The notes beneath the pieces are model-generated. The model worked only from the letters and a program-made list of their open reading frames with translations. It did not search any database and had not been told where the DNA came from. The position numbers and the translations under genes were made by a program. From Sphingobacterium sp. PCS056 (GTDB lineage Bacteria; Bacteroidota; Bacteroidia; Sphingobacteriales; Sphingobacteriaceae), in NCBI RefSeq assembly GCF_023273895.1, contig NZ_CP096883.1, positions 620,001 to 684,000 on the forward strand: a stretch of 64,000 bases of DNA, in the 5' to 3' direction. This document shows positions 25,199 to 34,782 of this stretch, piece after piece (positions within the stretch are counted from its first letter, which is position 1; the number at the start of each line of letters is the position of its first letter).

Positions 25199-28100
25199 TT
25201 AGAACTGTACGTTAATACCCAATGAATAAGTTCTTTTACTTGGATAACCGTTTGACCCATCTCGACCCACACCTGTTACAATCTCTGGATCTGGTCCTGA
25301 ATAATGACTGAATGTGTAAATATTGTTTGCCGTAAAATTGAGACGAGCGGAACTAATACCAAATCGTTGTATCCACTTGCGATCAAAATTGTATCCTAAC
25401 GTTGCTGAGTTAAACTTAATGTAAGATCCATCTTCTAAAAACATCGTTGAGTTATAACGGTATGGATTATATAAGGATAAGCGAGTAAAGTCTGATACAT
25501 TAGGATAATCAGCATTGTCTCCCAATTCACGCCAAACGTTATAGGCATCTAATGGCACATAAGCTCCTGGCTGATCGTTTGGATTAGCATAGATTCCTGT
25601 TGGATTTGAATAATTACGGAATCGATCTGCTAGGGCTGTATTCAGGATATCGCGATCTAAGGTGTAAGAAAACTGGGTACGTAATGACCAACCTTTGTGA
25701 CGAACAAATAGGCTTAAACCTCCTGTCATCTTAGGCTGTGAATTACCAACATACACTAAATCGTTATCATCTAAGATATAATCTCCATTTAGATCCGTAA
25801 AGATTGGATCTCCTGCACGGAAAAATTTCCCATCGGCAAACTCTCCGCCTGCACGATAGCGCAATCCGGTGAGCGGATTGACAGGTACCTCATCATCCGA
25901 TTTGTAAACTCCTTTGTAATCGTACAATACGAAAGTTTGTGAATTTCTTCCTAATCTATAATAAGTCGGAAGATTATATCCTGAGCCATCTGCCTCTAAC
26001 AACTGACGAGCTCCATCTGGTAATGATGCCATATAATCTTTGTTCATCGCAAAAGTGGCAGTACCCGATAATTCCCATTCTCTGTTTTGTAGACGTGGTC
26101 TAAAATTAATCGTTAATTCATGTCCCATATTGACCATTGCAGACTCATTAGTCAATACATTCCCAAAGGCATTGTGATTGGCAATCGGTTTCTTACGTAA
26201 AATTTTGTCTGACTGCTTATAATAGGTTTCATATACCACATACAAAGCGCTGTTAAAAAATCCGAGCTCAGTACCGATAGACCATTGTGTCGTTGTTTGA
26301 GGTACAAGTTCCGTATTAGGGGCATTTGTCAAATCTAAAGAAGTAGTTGGTCTATTGTTATAGCGACCGTCATCAATTTTATACCATCCATACAGATCTG
26401 ACAAAGTACCTGTTGGAGAGATCGTACGACCTACGGAACCACGGAAAAAACCAGTATCCCACCAATCAAATTTGTCCATGAATTTTTCCTTTTTGAAGTT
26501 CCAACGGAATCCTAAGGAAGGATTAGACGACCAAGGAGATTTACCACCTGTTACCGAAGTACCATCTAAGCGGTACGTTAAATCGATGATGTATTTAGAA
26601 TCATAGTTGTAAGATGCATTACCGGCATATGCAACAGAACGGTAATTTGATAAATTGTTTAACAAACCACCTAAGGTTCTGCGGGTATCATAACTAATAC
26701 CTGTTTGGAATTGATCATTTGCTGTACCACGGATTATATTGAGATCGGCTGAGGATTGAGAGATCTCCATCTCCGTGAAACCATAAAGATTGATCACATG
26801 CTTTTCCTTAATGGCTTTGACCCAAGAAAGCAAGTTTCGGTTATATACTTTGCTTTTATTATCGTAATAGCCATACACTTCGGAACTATTGCCCAATAAC
26901 AACTCTGGAGTGTAACGATCTTTGGTAGAAGTTGTATAGTTATAATTGAATGTTGAGCTTGCTCTCAACCCCCTTATTGGTTCATATTGCAACTCTACTT
27001 GTGCAACGTAATTTCCAGTTTTATTTTGATCATCAACACTCAACGCTGATAATGCTCCCATACTTCCCGAGAACAGGGACGGGGCTGGATAAAGTGAGGT
27101 TGTATTTACGGATTTACCTACTCCTGTCTGCATCATCGCATTACCACTACCCATTTGATTTTCTGCAACATTGGCATTTACATTGGCCATCATCCGGAAA
27201 CGATCATTGGGTTCGTACTGCATATTGGATTGAACAGTGTATCGCTTAAAACCCGTATTGGCAATAATACCATTCTCATCATAGTAGTTCATATTCACTT
27301 TATAGTTGAACACACGCTCACCTCCTGAAATATTAACATTGTGAGTTTGATTATAGGTATTTCTATAGAAATACGACTGCCAATCCGTGGAATTGTTATA
27401 ATACGGATTTAGACTATCTGCCAGCATCGGCGAATCGTTGATTCGTTGAAATGCTCTTGCCAATGTGGTATCATTTCGCAAAATTTGCTCAACTCGCAGC
27501 ATTCGTTCGTCACGTCCACCAATTACTTTTCTTAATGTAGGAACTGAACTTAAAAAGAATTGACCTTGATACTGTACGATCGGAACTTTTGAGTTTCCTC
27601 GCTTTGTTCTTACTAAGATAACACCATATGCTCCTCGAGAACCGTATAATGCTGTTGCTTGTGCATCTTTTAATACTGTAATATCTTCTACGTCCTCTGG
27701 TGGGATCATCGAAATTGGCGATACACCAGGTCCTGCAGACTCAAATCCATATTCGTAACCTGAGTTGTCGTCAATAGGGACTCCATCAATAACAAATAAA
27801 GGTGATGTGGGTGTTAAAAAAGCATTATCTCCACTTCCCGATACGTTGAAGTTGGAAATACCACGGACAGCTATTGTTCCGCGCATACCCGGGCTACCCG
27901 TATTATTCTGGATATTCATACCGGCTACTTTTCCTTGTAAGAGATCAACAAAGTTTCCTGCAGGTATATCTTGGATCTCTTTACCACTAATCGTCACGAC
28001 CGATCCTGTTAAAGTCTCTCGTTTACGTTGTTGATAACCAACGACTACGACTTCATCAATTTCTTGATTCTTACTGTCCATCTCGATGTTATACTCATTC

Positions 28101-28366
28101 TTTGCGGCTGTTACTTTTGTTTTAACCGTTCCATAACCTTGGTAAGTAAAAATCATTACACCATCTACAGGTACAGAAATGACAAATCGACCATCACTTC
28201 CTGATTTTCCGAGATCTCGTTTTGGTGATTCTAATCGGATGGAAACTCCACTTATGGGTTTATTATCGGTACCCTTAACCGTCCCTTTCACCATTTTAGT
28301 TTGCGCCAGAAGCGTATTGCCTAACATGCAGGTAAAAAGAATTATCGTTATACAAAACTGTTTCAT
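25199..28366 (-). CDS. susC-like: SusC/RagA-type TonB-dependent receptor (module 2)
   Basis: Outer-membrane nutrient importer of 1055 residues. Order: signal peptide (about 1-21, ending LLAQ), a carboxypeptidase-regulatory-like sandwich (VKGTVKGTDNKPISGVSIRLES, about 25-105), a TonB-box-like EIDEVVVVGY, the plug (GSVVTISGKEIQD to YGSRGAYGVILVRTKRG, about 118-260) containing the SusC marker VIDGVPIDD, and the beta-barrel ending in SLGINVQF with a terminal Phe. It is paired with the downstream susD-like gene, starting its partner within about 15 nt of its stop. Unlike the first receptor it has the N-terminal sandwich. Confidence 0.95.
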   Translation of the reverse strand: MKQFCITIILFTCMLGNTLLAQTKMVKGTVKGTDNKPISGVSIRLESPKRDLGKSGSDGRFVISVPVDGVMIFTYQGYGTVKTKVTAAKNEYNIEMDSKNQEIDEVVVVGYQQRKRETLTGSVVTISGKEIQDIPAGNFVDLLQGKVAGMNIQNNTGSPGMRGTIAVRGISNFNVSGSGDNAFLTPTSPLFVIDGVPIDDNSGYEYGFESAGPGVSPISMIPPEDVEDITVLKDAQATALYGSRGAYGVILVRTKRGNSKVPIVQYQGQFFLSSVPTLRKVIGGRDERMLRVEQILRNDTTLARAFQRINDSPMLADSLNPYYNNSTDWQSYFYRNTYNQTHNVNISGGERVFNYKVNMNYYDENGIIANTGFKRYTVQSNMQYEPNDRFRMMANVNANVAENQMGSGNAMMQTGVGKSVNTTSLYPAPSLFSGSMGALSALSVDDQNKTGNYVAQVELQYEPIRGLRASSTFNYNYTTSTKDRYTPELLLGNSSEVYGYYDNKSKVYNRNLLSWVKAIKEKHVINLYGFTEMEISQSSADLNIIRGTANDQFQTGISYDTRRTLGGLLNNLSNYRSVAYAGNASYNYDSKYIIDLTYRLDGTSVTGGKSPWSSNPSLGFRWNFKKEKFMDKFDWWDTGFFRGSVGRTISPTGTLSDLYGWYKIDDGRYNNRPTTSLDLTNAPNTELVPQTTTQWSIGTELGFFNSALYVVYETYYKQSDKILRKKPIANHNAFGNVLTNESAMVNMGHELTINFRPRLQNREWELSGTATFAMNKDYMASLPDGARQLLEADGSGYNLPTYYRLGRNSQTFVLYDYKGVYKSDDEVPVNPLTGLRYRAGGEFADGKFFRAGDPIFTDLNGDYILDDNDLVYVGNSQPKMTGGLSLFVRHKGWSLRTQFSYTLDRDILNTALADRFRNYSNPTGIYANPNDQPGAYVPLDAYNVWRELGDNADYPNVSDFTRLSLYNPYRYNSTMFLEDGSYIKFNSATLGYNFDRKWIQRFGISSARLNFTANNIYTFSHYSGPDPEIVTGVGRDGSNGYPSKRTYSLGINVQF

Positions 28367-28395
28367 AATTGTTAGCTAAATCAATTGGTCTATTA

Positions 28396-29433
28396 TCAAT
28401 CAAACAAAGGAGATTCATTTGCGAATCGGAACTGAATTTCCCAATCACCAGCTTCATAAATGGCAAAATAAAATCCAAAATAACAATCTTCCAATTGTCC
28501 AAAATTTCCCATTCTCCGATATTTAAATTGCATATATGCTTCTCTTCCCGTTGGCGCATACTCGGTCTCTACAGGAGCCAAAGGAATAGGGTAGGCAACA
28601 TCATAGACCACTTTTTTATTTTCGAAGCGATGATTAAATCCATGTACTAATTTTTCCCAATTGGTTGCACTAAACTTAGCGGCGTCAATAGGATTATTTA
28701 GAGAATCTAAGAAACTAATGGTTAGCGTATTAGAACCAGCCCCTTTACTTTCCAGTTTATTGAAATATACATGGATATCCGAATTGAACATGGGTTGTTT
28801 GGTTCGATCTCCTAGCATATTCCTCATATTCTGAGGCCAAGTGTAGGGAAGCATGGATAGTCCAGTAATGGGATCTATGATACTTGGCTCATAGGGTCTC
28901 TCGCGAAAAGGCTTTAATTTAAAATTACGGATGTAACGACGTCCACCACTATTACTTACCTCGATATCAAACACATATCCAGAATCGGGCTGTGCCTTGA
29001 TAAAACCTGCATTTGCAGATTCTCCCCAAAAATTTATATTACCAGAATGTTCTAAGACTTCTAAAATTGGACGGTATTCTGTTTTCCTTTTAGCATTAAT
29101 TTCTGCTATTGATTTTTCAAAACCATTGTAACTTTCCTTCCAGACTGTTACCGGTAATTTATCATCGAAAATTGTCGCTGGTTGCCCGTCAATATCTCGA
29201 ATGTTTACCATTTTGAATGTTAAAGGCTGCGATGTATTTTGTCCTATAGTGACCAGGTTATTATAAAATGTATTTCTACCTAAAATAGGTGTTATCTCGT
29301 TATTACTATACACAATATCCTGCCCTAATGAATCAATATCATCTGGAATATTATTCTTACAAGATGCCAACACGAACAGCCCTAGACCGAACAATGCAAC
29401 TTGTTTGAGTGGATTGTAAAATTTTATGTTCAT
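28396..29433 (-). CDS. Surface lipoprotein, DUF5007-like (module 1)
   Basis: Lipoprotein (LGLFVLASC, Cys25) of 345 residues without catalytic motifs. The sequence is beta-rich and aromatic-rich in its C-terminal half (HVYFNKLESKGAGSNTLTISFLDS, AYMQFKYRRMGNFGQLEDCYFGFYFAIYEAGDWEIQF). It resembles the DUF5007 group found with SusCD pairs, a match made from memory and therefore tentative. It lies one base after the fasciclin gene and 29 nt before the second receptor, closing module 1. Probably a surface binding or accessory protein. Confidence 0.55.
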   Translation of the reverse strand: MNIKFYNPLKQVALFGLGLFVLASCKNNIPDDIDSLGQDIVYSNNEITPILGRNTFYNNLVTIGQNTSQPLTFKMVNIRDIDGQPATIFDDKLPVTVWKESYNGFEKSIAEINAKRKTEYRPILEVLEHSGNINFWGESANAGFIKAQPDSGYVFDIEVSNSGGRRYIRNFKLKPFRERPYEPSIIDPITGLSMLPYTWPQNMRNMLGDRTKQPMFNSDIHVYFNKLESKGAGSNTLTISFLDSLNNPIDAAKFSATNWEKLVHGFNHRFENKKVVYDVAYPIPLAPVETEYAPTGREAYMQFKYRRMGNFGQLEDCYFGFYFAIYEAGDWEIQFRFANESPLFD

Positions 29434-29434
29434 G

Positions 29435-30103
29435 TTATTTATTTAATAATTTGGCTAGTTTACTGAACCCGAAGTTATGGCTGGGACTTAAAATATGAAC
29501 TGTTCCATTGGTTGTCTTCACATTGACAACCGATGTATTACTTTCTTGCCAGTAACGTTGAAAAATAGAATTATTCATATCGCTCAATTTAATCTGCTGC
29601 TGTCCACCATTGGTGATTCCTGATGCAGATGTAACGGTATACATCATATTCATACGATAGTCATCAATACTTCGAATTTCCTTACCTTCTCTAAATTCTT
29701 TTAAGTAATTGGTGTTATAGTTACCATTAAAAGCGTAGTGATACAACAAACTATCCAACATCAATTGAGGAATATCTTCAATATAAAGGGGGGATCTATT
29801 TGCTGCCATTCTCACTGCATTCATGGCTTCTATCGCATTGGTAAAGCTGCTGTTGGTCATCGCAAAGAATGTCAATGTATCTGTTGTTCCGTTTAACTTG
29901 CTCCGCAAATTCGGAACACGCTCTAACGCTAATAATAACGAGTCGTAGCTCGTGCCCTGCGTTTCTAAAAAATTCAATGTGGTTCCTTTAAACTCAGTGT
30001 CTTTTAGCTGATAATCTTCATAATAGGTATTTCCTTTTTTACAGGAGGAAAAGCCCATTATCAGTATAAAAAAGGAAAATATGGTATATAAATGTCTTTT
30101 CAT
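29435..30103 (-). CDS. Fasciclin-domain lipoprotein (module 1)
   Basis: Lipoprotein (LIMGFSSC, Cys21) with one FAS1 domain: TTLNFLETQGTSYDSLLLALERVPNLRSKL, LTFFAMTNSSFTNAIEAM, LMDSLLYHYAFNGNYNT and the end motif TTNGTVHILSPSHNF. It is the counterpart of the fasciclin gene at 22914-23669 and holds the same position behind a susD-like gene. It follows susD by 17 nt and precedes the DUF5007-like gene by a single base, so translation is likely coupled. Confidence 0.85.
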   Translation of the reverse strand: MKRHLYTIFSFFILIMGFSSCKKGNTYYEDYQLKDTEFKGTTLNFLETQGTSYDSLLLALERVPNLRSKLNGTTDTLTFFAMTNSSFTNAIEAMNAVRMAANRSPLYIEDIPQLMLDSLLYHYAFNGNYNTNYLKEFREGKEIRSIDDYRMNMMYTVTSASGITNGGQQQIKLSDMNNSIFQRYWQESNTSVVNVKTTNGTVHILSPSHNFGFSKLAKLLNK

Positions 30104-30120
30104 CTTGATATATTGCTAAG

Positions 30121-31647
30121 TTATTTCCAATAATTATTTTGTTGTAATTTTGAATTTCGGGACAACACATCTGCTGAAATAGGCCAATAAATTCCACCAT
30201 TCGTAATCAAATCATTAATGGTTTGATTATTCTTTTTAATTTTTGCTAAACGAATTTGATCATACCATCTCCAACCTTCACCCATCAGTTCGCGACGACG
30301 CTCTAGGAAAATTTCTTCCAATAGATCATTTGGAGATGAAGAAATATAAGGTTTCAACCCACGTGCAGATTTGATCTGATTTAAATACTTGATTGCATCG
30401 TCACGTTGTCCTAAGACGACTTTAGCTTCTGCTTGTAATAGAATCATTTCTTCCAAACGTGTAAACACAAGGTTTGACCCAAAAATGGAGAAATCGGAAT
30501 CACCACTACCGTCACGAATCACCTTAATTTTAGAGAAAATAGGAATATCGCCATTGTAATTGCTAAAATAATTGGTCCGAACTAGTCCAGATACTGAATC
30601 TATTCCAAATCGTGTGTCATTGACATCATCAAATACTTGATTAATGGTATCGCGAGAGATATAGATGTCTGGCTTAGCTTTTGTAACAATTGGATAACCT
30701 AATGTCAGGGATTCAATATGTCCGGTATTGGTGGCTTCGCCTAATTCATATGATGAGCGTATGGCTAAGATCTGCGCTCTTGTACTAGGCCCAAATAAGC
30801 CATTTGTAGGATTGACAATATTGGGAACAGAGAGAATATCTAATCCCCCTCTCGAATAGTTGTCAATAACAAATTTGGCATACACATCAGCATTAATATA
30901 TTTGCCCTGCCAAGCAGCAACGTGTGCTAATAAGGAATATGCTGTCAATTTATTGACTAAAACACCTACCCATACACTGGAATTTTCACCATAATAAGAT
31001 TGCGTTCCCGCACCATATACATAAGGTAATTCTTCAGCTGCTTTTAAAAGTTCTTCTTCAGCAAAAGCGAGTACTGTCGCCTCTGAAGATTTACCTACTT
31101 CGGCAAAACTTCCATTATCATATGAATCTTTTAGTAATGGAACTTCTCCCCAGATACGGACCATGTAGAAATACATGAACGCACGGATAGTTCTAGCTTG
31201 TGCAATATCAAATTTTAAATCGCGCTCTGTATATCGCCTATCTTTTTCCATTACTTGCGGCGCTCTTTCTATAAATAATGATGCTGCATTGATAACGGCA
31301 TAGAAGCGTCTCCAATCGGTCAAATCTTTGACCAAGGGATAAGCTGCTTTTAACTTATTTTCTTGAACACTCCGCAAATCAGCTCGGGAATAGGCAGTGA
31401 AATCTCCGTATCGCATTTCGCCATAAACCCAATGTGCATAGCTATTGGATGTTGCAGCACGCATCAATCCATACATGCCCATCAGGTGTGCACGTGTGTC
31501 TGAAATGGAAGCCCATTCTTTGCTTTCGGAACCTAAACTGGATGATACAATATCCAATTTTTTATTACAGGAAGTTGCTGAAATTAGAACACTTAGTCCC
31601 AGTAACATGACAACACCCAATTGATTAAATCTTTTCATTTTTAACAT
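30121..31647 (-). CDS. susD-like: SusD/RagB-like surface lipoprotein (module 1)
   Basis: Substrate-binding lid of the SusC channel. Lipoprotein signal ending LISATSC, then the family's tetratricopeptide-like helices: DTRAHLMGMYGLMRAA, RRFYAVINAASLFIERAP, ARTIRAFMYFYMVRIWGEVPLL (the conserved RAxxYFxLVRxWGxVPL block), and the C-terminal EEMILLQAEAKVVLGQRDDAIKYLNQIKSARGL and FLERRRELMGEGWRWYDQIR. The last residues (RNSKLQQNNYW) are typical. About 505 residues. The start may be the Met at 31638 rather than 31647. The reading frame is intact, unlike its module-2 counterpart. Confidence 0.95.
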   Translation of the reverse strand: MLKMKRFNQLGVVMLLGLSVLISATSCNKKLDIVSSSLGSESKEWASISDTRAHLMGMYGLMRAATSNSYAHWVYGEMRYGDFTAYSRADLRSVQENKLKAAYPLVKDLTDWRRFYAVINAASLFIERAPQVMEKDRRYTERDLKFDIAQARTIRAFMYFYMVRIWGEVPLLKDSYDNGSFAEVGKSSEATVLAFAEEELLKAAEELPYVYGAGTQSYYGENSSVWVGVLVNKLTAYSLLAHVAAWQGKYINADVYAKFVIDNYSRGGLDILSVPNIVNPTNGLFGPSTRAQILAIRSSYELGEATNTGHIESLTLGYPIVTKAKPDIYISRDTINQVFDDVNDTRFGIDSVSGLVRTNYFSNYNGDIPIFSKIKVIRDGSGDSDFSIFGSNLVFTRLEEMILLQAEAKVVLGQRDDAIKYLNQIKSARGLKPYISSSPNDLLEEIFLERRRELMGEGWRWYDQIRLAKIKKNNQTINDLITNGGIYWPISADVLSRNSKLQQNNYWK

Positions 31648-31666
31648 CTTTTACAGCATAATGATA

Positions 31667-34600
31667 TTATAGTTCCAATTTGATTCCCATAGAAATCATG
31701 GGAGACAATGGCAGACCATATCCCGTATAGTAGCCATTGAAGTCCACCAATTCAGGATCTTTTCCAGAAAATTTGGAAATGGTCAATAGGTTGGTTCCGG
31801 ATACATAAACATAGGCTCTGCGTATCGTCTTGACCTTATCTTTAATGGAGTTAAGGTGCGCAAGATCATAACCTACACTGAGTGCTCTCAGCTTTAGGAA
31901 GGATGCGTTTTCTAAAAATAGATCTTGATCAACGCGGTAGGCTACGATCGAACTCCATGGATTATAAATAGGATATTTACTGATATCAACATCTTGTTGC
32001 CAATGGAATACTTCGCGAATACCTTCTAAAGAATTGGTATTTTCTGTATTGATGAAATCATATTTATTTGATGCTCGTTGATTCATTGCTTTATGTCCTA
32101 AAGCAAAATACCACTGGAAATTAAGGTCAAATCCTTTATAATTAAATTGATTCTGAAATGCTCCAACAATTTTTGGCATCGCATTGCCTTTCATGACACG
32201 ATCTTCATCGTTTACTTGAAAATCACCATTTTGATCTTTCCAACGTGGATCGCCAACAGCAAAATTTACACCATCAAATTGTAGCTTTTGACCATTCTGT
32301 ACTGGAATTTCTGATTCTTCGTTATAGATACCTTCATTTTCATACAACCAAAATTGATCAATCGCGTGACCAACTTTTAATAAGCGATCACCAACAACCA
32401 ATTCCTCACGACCTTCAGGTAATGCCGTCAATTTATTTTGATTAAAGCTTAATGTTAATGAACTTTTCCACTGCAGTGATGCTGGATCTTGGAGTACTTG
32501 TGCGCCTAGGTTTAAATCAATTCCTCTATTTTGAACAGCCATACCATTAATAATCTGACCGCTATATCCATATTCTGCTGGTATTGGTGTATTGATCAAC
32601 TGATTGACATCCTTCTTTTGATAAAGCGATAATGCAAAATCTAAGCGTTTATTAAGTAATGATCCATCAAAAGTCAACTCGGCATGATCGGTATAGGGCC
32701 AATTGATATCGTAACCTACCCATCCTTCGGAATAAGGGCGTGAAGCTACGGCAAAACCATTGTAGGAAACAAGTGATTTCTCAGAACCCCAATTTAGATC
32801 TGCAGTATAATTTGGACCAATGGCATATTTACTCGTAAAAATAGGTTTTCCGATTCTAGCCCATGATGCTTTTACATCAAAATGATTCCATAGTCCGTCA
32901 TTGGCTTCTGGAATAAAGTGATATTTTGCTGCAAACGCAGGAGTTGCGATCCATCTCGAATCAGGCTGCATGGTGGAAGAGCCATCGTAACGTAAAACAG
33001 CATTTACATCTAACTTATTATTCCAGCTGTATTCTCCTGAAAGATACAAAGAATGTAATCTAAAGTCTTCGCGATTTGACCAGCGATTGACATATAAACC
33101 ACCCACTGGTTTTAAATAACCAGCATTATTAGAATTTCCATCAACAACATTGACTTTGATGAAATCATTAGGACCATCGTATGCACGTGCATAACTGTAA
33201 CGGTATAAATCTTGCGTATATGCAGACCCTAAAGTGAAATTGAATTTATGCTTTTCTTGAACGGTGAGATTATAATTGACAGAATTATTAAAAACCAAAC
33301 GTTGATTAAATCCAAAATAACTTGACATATAATTATTCGTTTCCATCAAGGAACTTGGAAAAAATGCTTGTCGAGCCCCCTCGGAATAATCGACACCTAA
33401 GCTGGAATTAAATTTCAAATTAGGAAGTAGATACAGGTCCAAATTGACCAAGAGGTTAAGCATGTTTACAGAATTATTATCTAGGGCTTTGTCATACATA
33501 GATAAGTACTCAGTGTACATCGCTTTATTGGGAGAAATAGGGACAGATAAATCTGGAACATATGAGGCTTCTCCGAAACGGTCTCTTAAGCTTTTATTAC
33601 GATCTCTTAGACTACGGCTGGCATTAATGGTGGTTCCAAAATTAAACCACTTAAACGGTGCCATATTGACGTTGAACAACGCATTATAACGCTCAAAATT
33701 TGTTTTATCTGCAGAACTGGCATTTTTAACGTATCCGCCCATAAAGGCAAAATTGGCGCGATCTCCACCACCACGGATCCCCAAGTTTCCGCCGTAAATG
33801 GGAGTTGTCTTATAATACTCTTCATTCCAATTTGCGGGACCGTAATAATTTACATTTGTCGAGTCACTTAAATAACCTGGATAAGCTAATCGATCAAATG
33901 TAGAAGCATATTTGCTATAGAATGAAGACCTAAATAGATTTTCATATTGCGCATTCACAGTTGTTACAGTTGGTTTTGTTGCCATCCCTACATAGGCATC
34001 AAAATTAATTTCACGCTTGCCTTCTTTACCTGGTTTAGTTAAAATCCAAATTGCTCCATTAGCAGCAAGAGGTCCTAATTTTGCTAATTCAATGGGGTCT
34101 TTAATCACTTGAATCGATTCAATAGCAGATAAATCTATACCAGCAAAATTATCTGTTGCTGGACCTATCCGATTAAATTGATATTGTTGAATAGAATACG
34201 TAAAGTTGTTCTCTCGAGCGATAGGAACACCATTGATGTACACTGCAGGCTGTACGTTAATAGCATCTTTAGTTTCAAAGAGCGGGCTTCCTAGTCCTCG
34301 GATAACCATGTTCTTGATAGAACCCGGTTCTCCACTGGACTCTTGAACATAAAGTCCAGAAACTTGACCTTTCAATACTTCGGAAATACTTACCAAAGGT
34401 AAGGTCTCCACCTGCTTGAAATTGAGGCTATCCTTGACCGATTTCTTTTGCAACAAGGATTTTAACCTCCCTCGCAAAAGCTGTTGATCCACTTCGCTTA
34501 TTTCAGAAGTGTCTTGCTGCATCCGCCACATATCCCAAGAACGGGCATGTGTTTTTTGCAACATCGGGACAAGAAATAAAAAACAAAAAAGTCTTTTCAT
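31667..34600 (-). CDS. susC-like: SusC/RagA-type TonB-dependent receptor (module 1)
   Basis: First gene of the operon, 977 residues. After the signal peptide (about 1-19) there is no carboxypeptidase-regulatory-like sandwich; instead a helical, charged stretch (TSEISEVDQQLLRGRLKSLLQKKSVKDSL) leads straight to the plug (VSISEVLKGQVSGLYVQESSGEPGSIKNMVIRGLGSP, VYINGVPIAREN, IDLSAIESIQVIKDP). The barrel follows and ends MISMGIKLEL. No clear TonB box is visible. It is nevertheless a complete plug and barrel with no frame break, so an N-terminally simplified receptor is more likely than a pseudogene. Confidence 0.9.
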   Translation of the reverse strand: MKRLFCFLFLVPMLQKTHARSWDMWRMQQDTSEISEVDQQLLRGRLKSLLQKKSVKDSLNFKQVETLPLVSISEVLKGQVSGLYVQESSGEPGSIKNMVIRGLGSPLFETKDAINVQPAVYINGVPIARENNFTYSIQQYQFNRIGPATDNFAGIDLSAIESIQVIKDPIELAKLGPLAANGAIWILTKPGKEGKREINFDAYVGMATKPTVTTVNAQYENLFRSSFYSKYASTFDRLAYPGYLSDSTNVNYYGPANWNEEYYKTTPIYGGNLGIRGGGDRANFAFMGGYVKNASSADKTNFERYNALFNVNMAPFKWFNFGTTINASRSLRDRNKSLRDRFGEASYVPDLSVPISPNKAMYTEYLSMYDKALDNNSVNMLNLLVNLDLYLLPNLKFNSSLGVDYSEGARQAFFPSSLMETNNYMSSYFGFNQRLVFNNSVNYNLTVQEKHKFNFTLGSAYTQDLYRYSYARAYDGPNDFIKVNVVDGNSNNAGYLKPVGGLYVNRWSNREDFRLHSLYLSGEYSWNNKLDVNAVLRYDGSSTMQPDSRWIATPAFAAKYHFIPEANDGLWNHFDVKASWARIGKPIFTSKYAIGPNYTADLNWGSEKSLVSYNGFAVASRPYSEGWVGYDINWPYTDHAELTFDGSLLNKRLDFALSLYQKKDVNQLINTPIPAEYGYSGQIINGMAVQNRGIDLNLGAQVLQDPASLQWKSSLTLSFNQNKLTALPEGREELVVGDRLLKVGHAIDQFWLYENEGIYNEESEIPVQNGQKLQFDGVNFAVGDPRWKDQNGDFQVNDEDRVMKGNAMPKIVGAFQNQFNYKGFDLNFQWYFALGHKAMNQRASNKYDFINTENTNSLEGIREVFHWQQDVDISKYPIYNPWSSIVAYRVDQDLFLENASFLKLRALSVGYDLAHLNSIKDKVKTIRRAYVYVSGTNLLTISKFSGKDPELVDFNGYYTGYGLPLSPMISMGIKLEL

Positions 34601-34705
34601 CCGATTTTAATTTAGGCTTAAAAATTAAAAATGCAACTCTTATGGTTAGTATAATAAGCTGCGGCTATTCGCTATTTAAAAGCGTTAATAATTGATAGTT
34701 AGTAA

Positions 34706-34733
34706 CAATTATATAACATTATTTTAAATTCAA
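34706..34733 (-). promoter_or_regulatory. Possible promoter for the surface operon
   Basis: On the minus strand TTG (34733-34731), 17 nt, TATAATTG (34713-34706), one mismatch from TAnnTTTG. It would start transcription near 34699, about 100 nt before the receptor ATG. No better match was found in the region. Confidence 0.3.
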
Positions 34734-34745
34734 AAGCATCGCTAT

Positions 34746-34782
34746 CAAACGAAATCGTTTGCGCAAACTACACAATCGATTG
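34746..34782. promoter_or_regulatory. Cluster of overlapping palindromes, candidate operator
   Basis: Three dyads in 37 bases: CAAACGA-AA-TCGTTTG (34746-34761), GTTTGCGCAAAC (34757-34768, perfect) and CAATCGATTG (34773-34782, perfect). CG-centred sites of this kind are typical of LacI-family regulators. They lie just upstream of the possible -33 element, a position expected for an activator. No regulator gene is adjacent, so the binding protein is unknown. Confidence 0.45.

Noticed and set aside
31667..34600. First SusC as a pseudogene because its N-terminal domain is missing
   Set aside because: Signal peptide, plug and barrel are complete and the frame is intact.
14348..34600. An ECF sigma/anti-sigma pair or hybrid two-component regulator for the surface operon
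   Set aside because: None is present on either side; the flanking genes are a terminator plus MG2 pseudogene and the arginine group.
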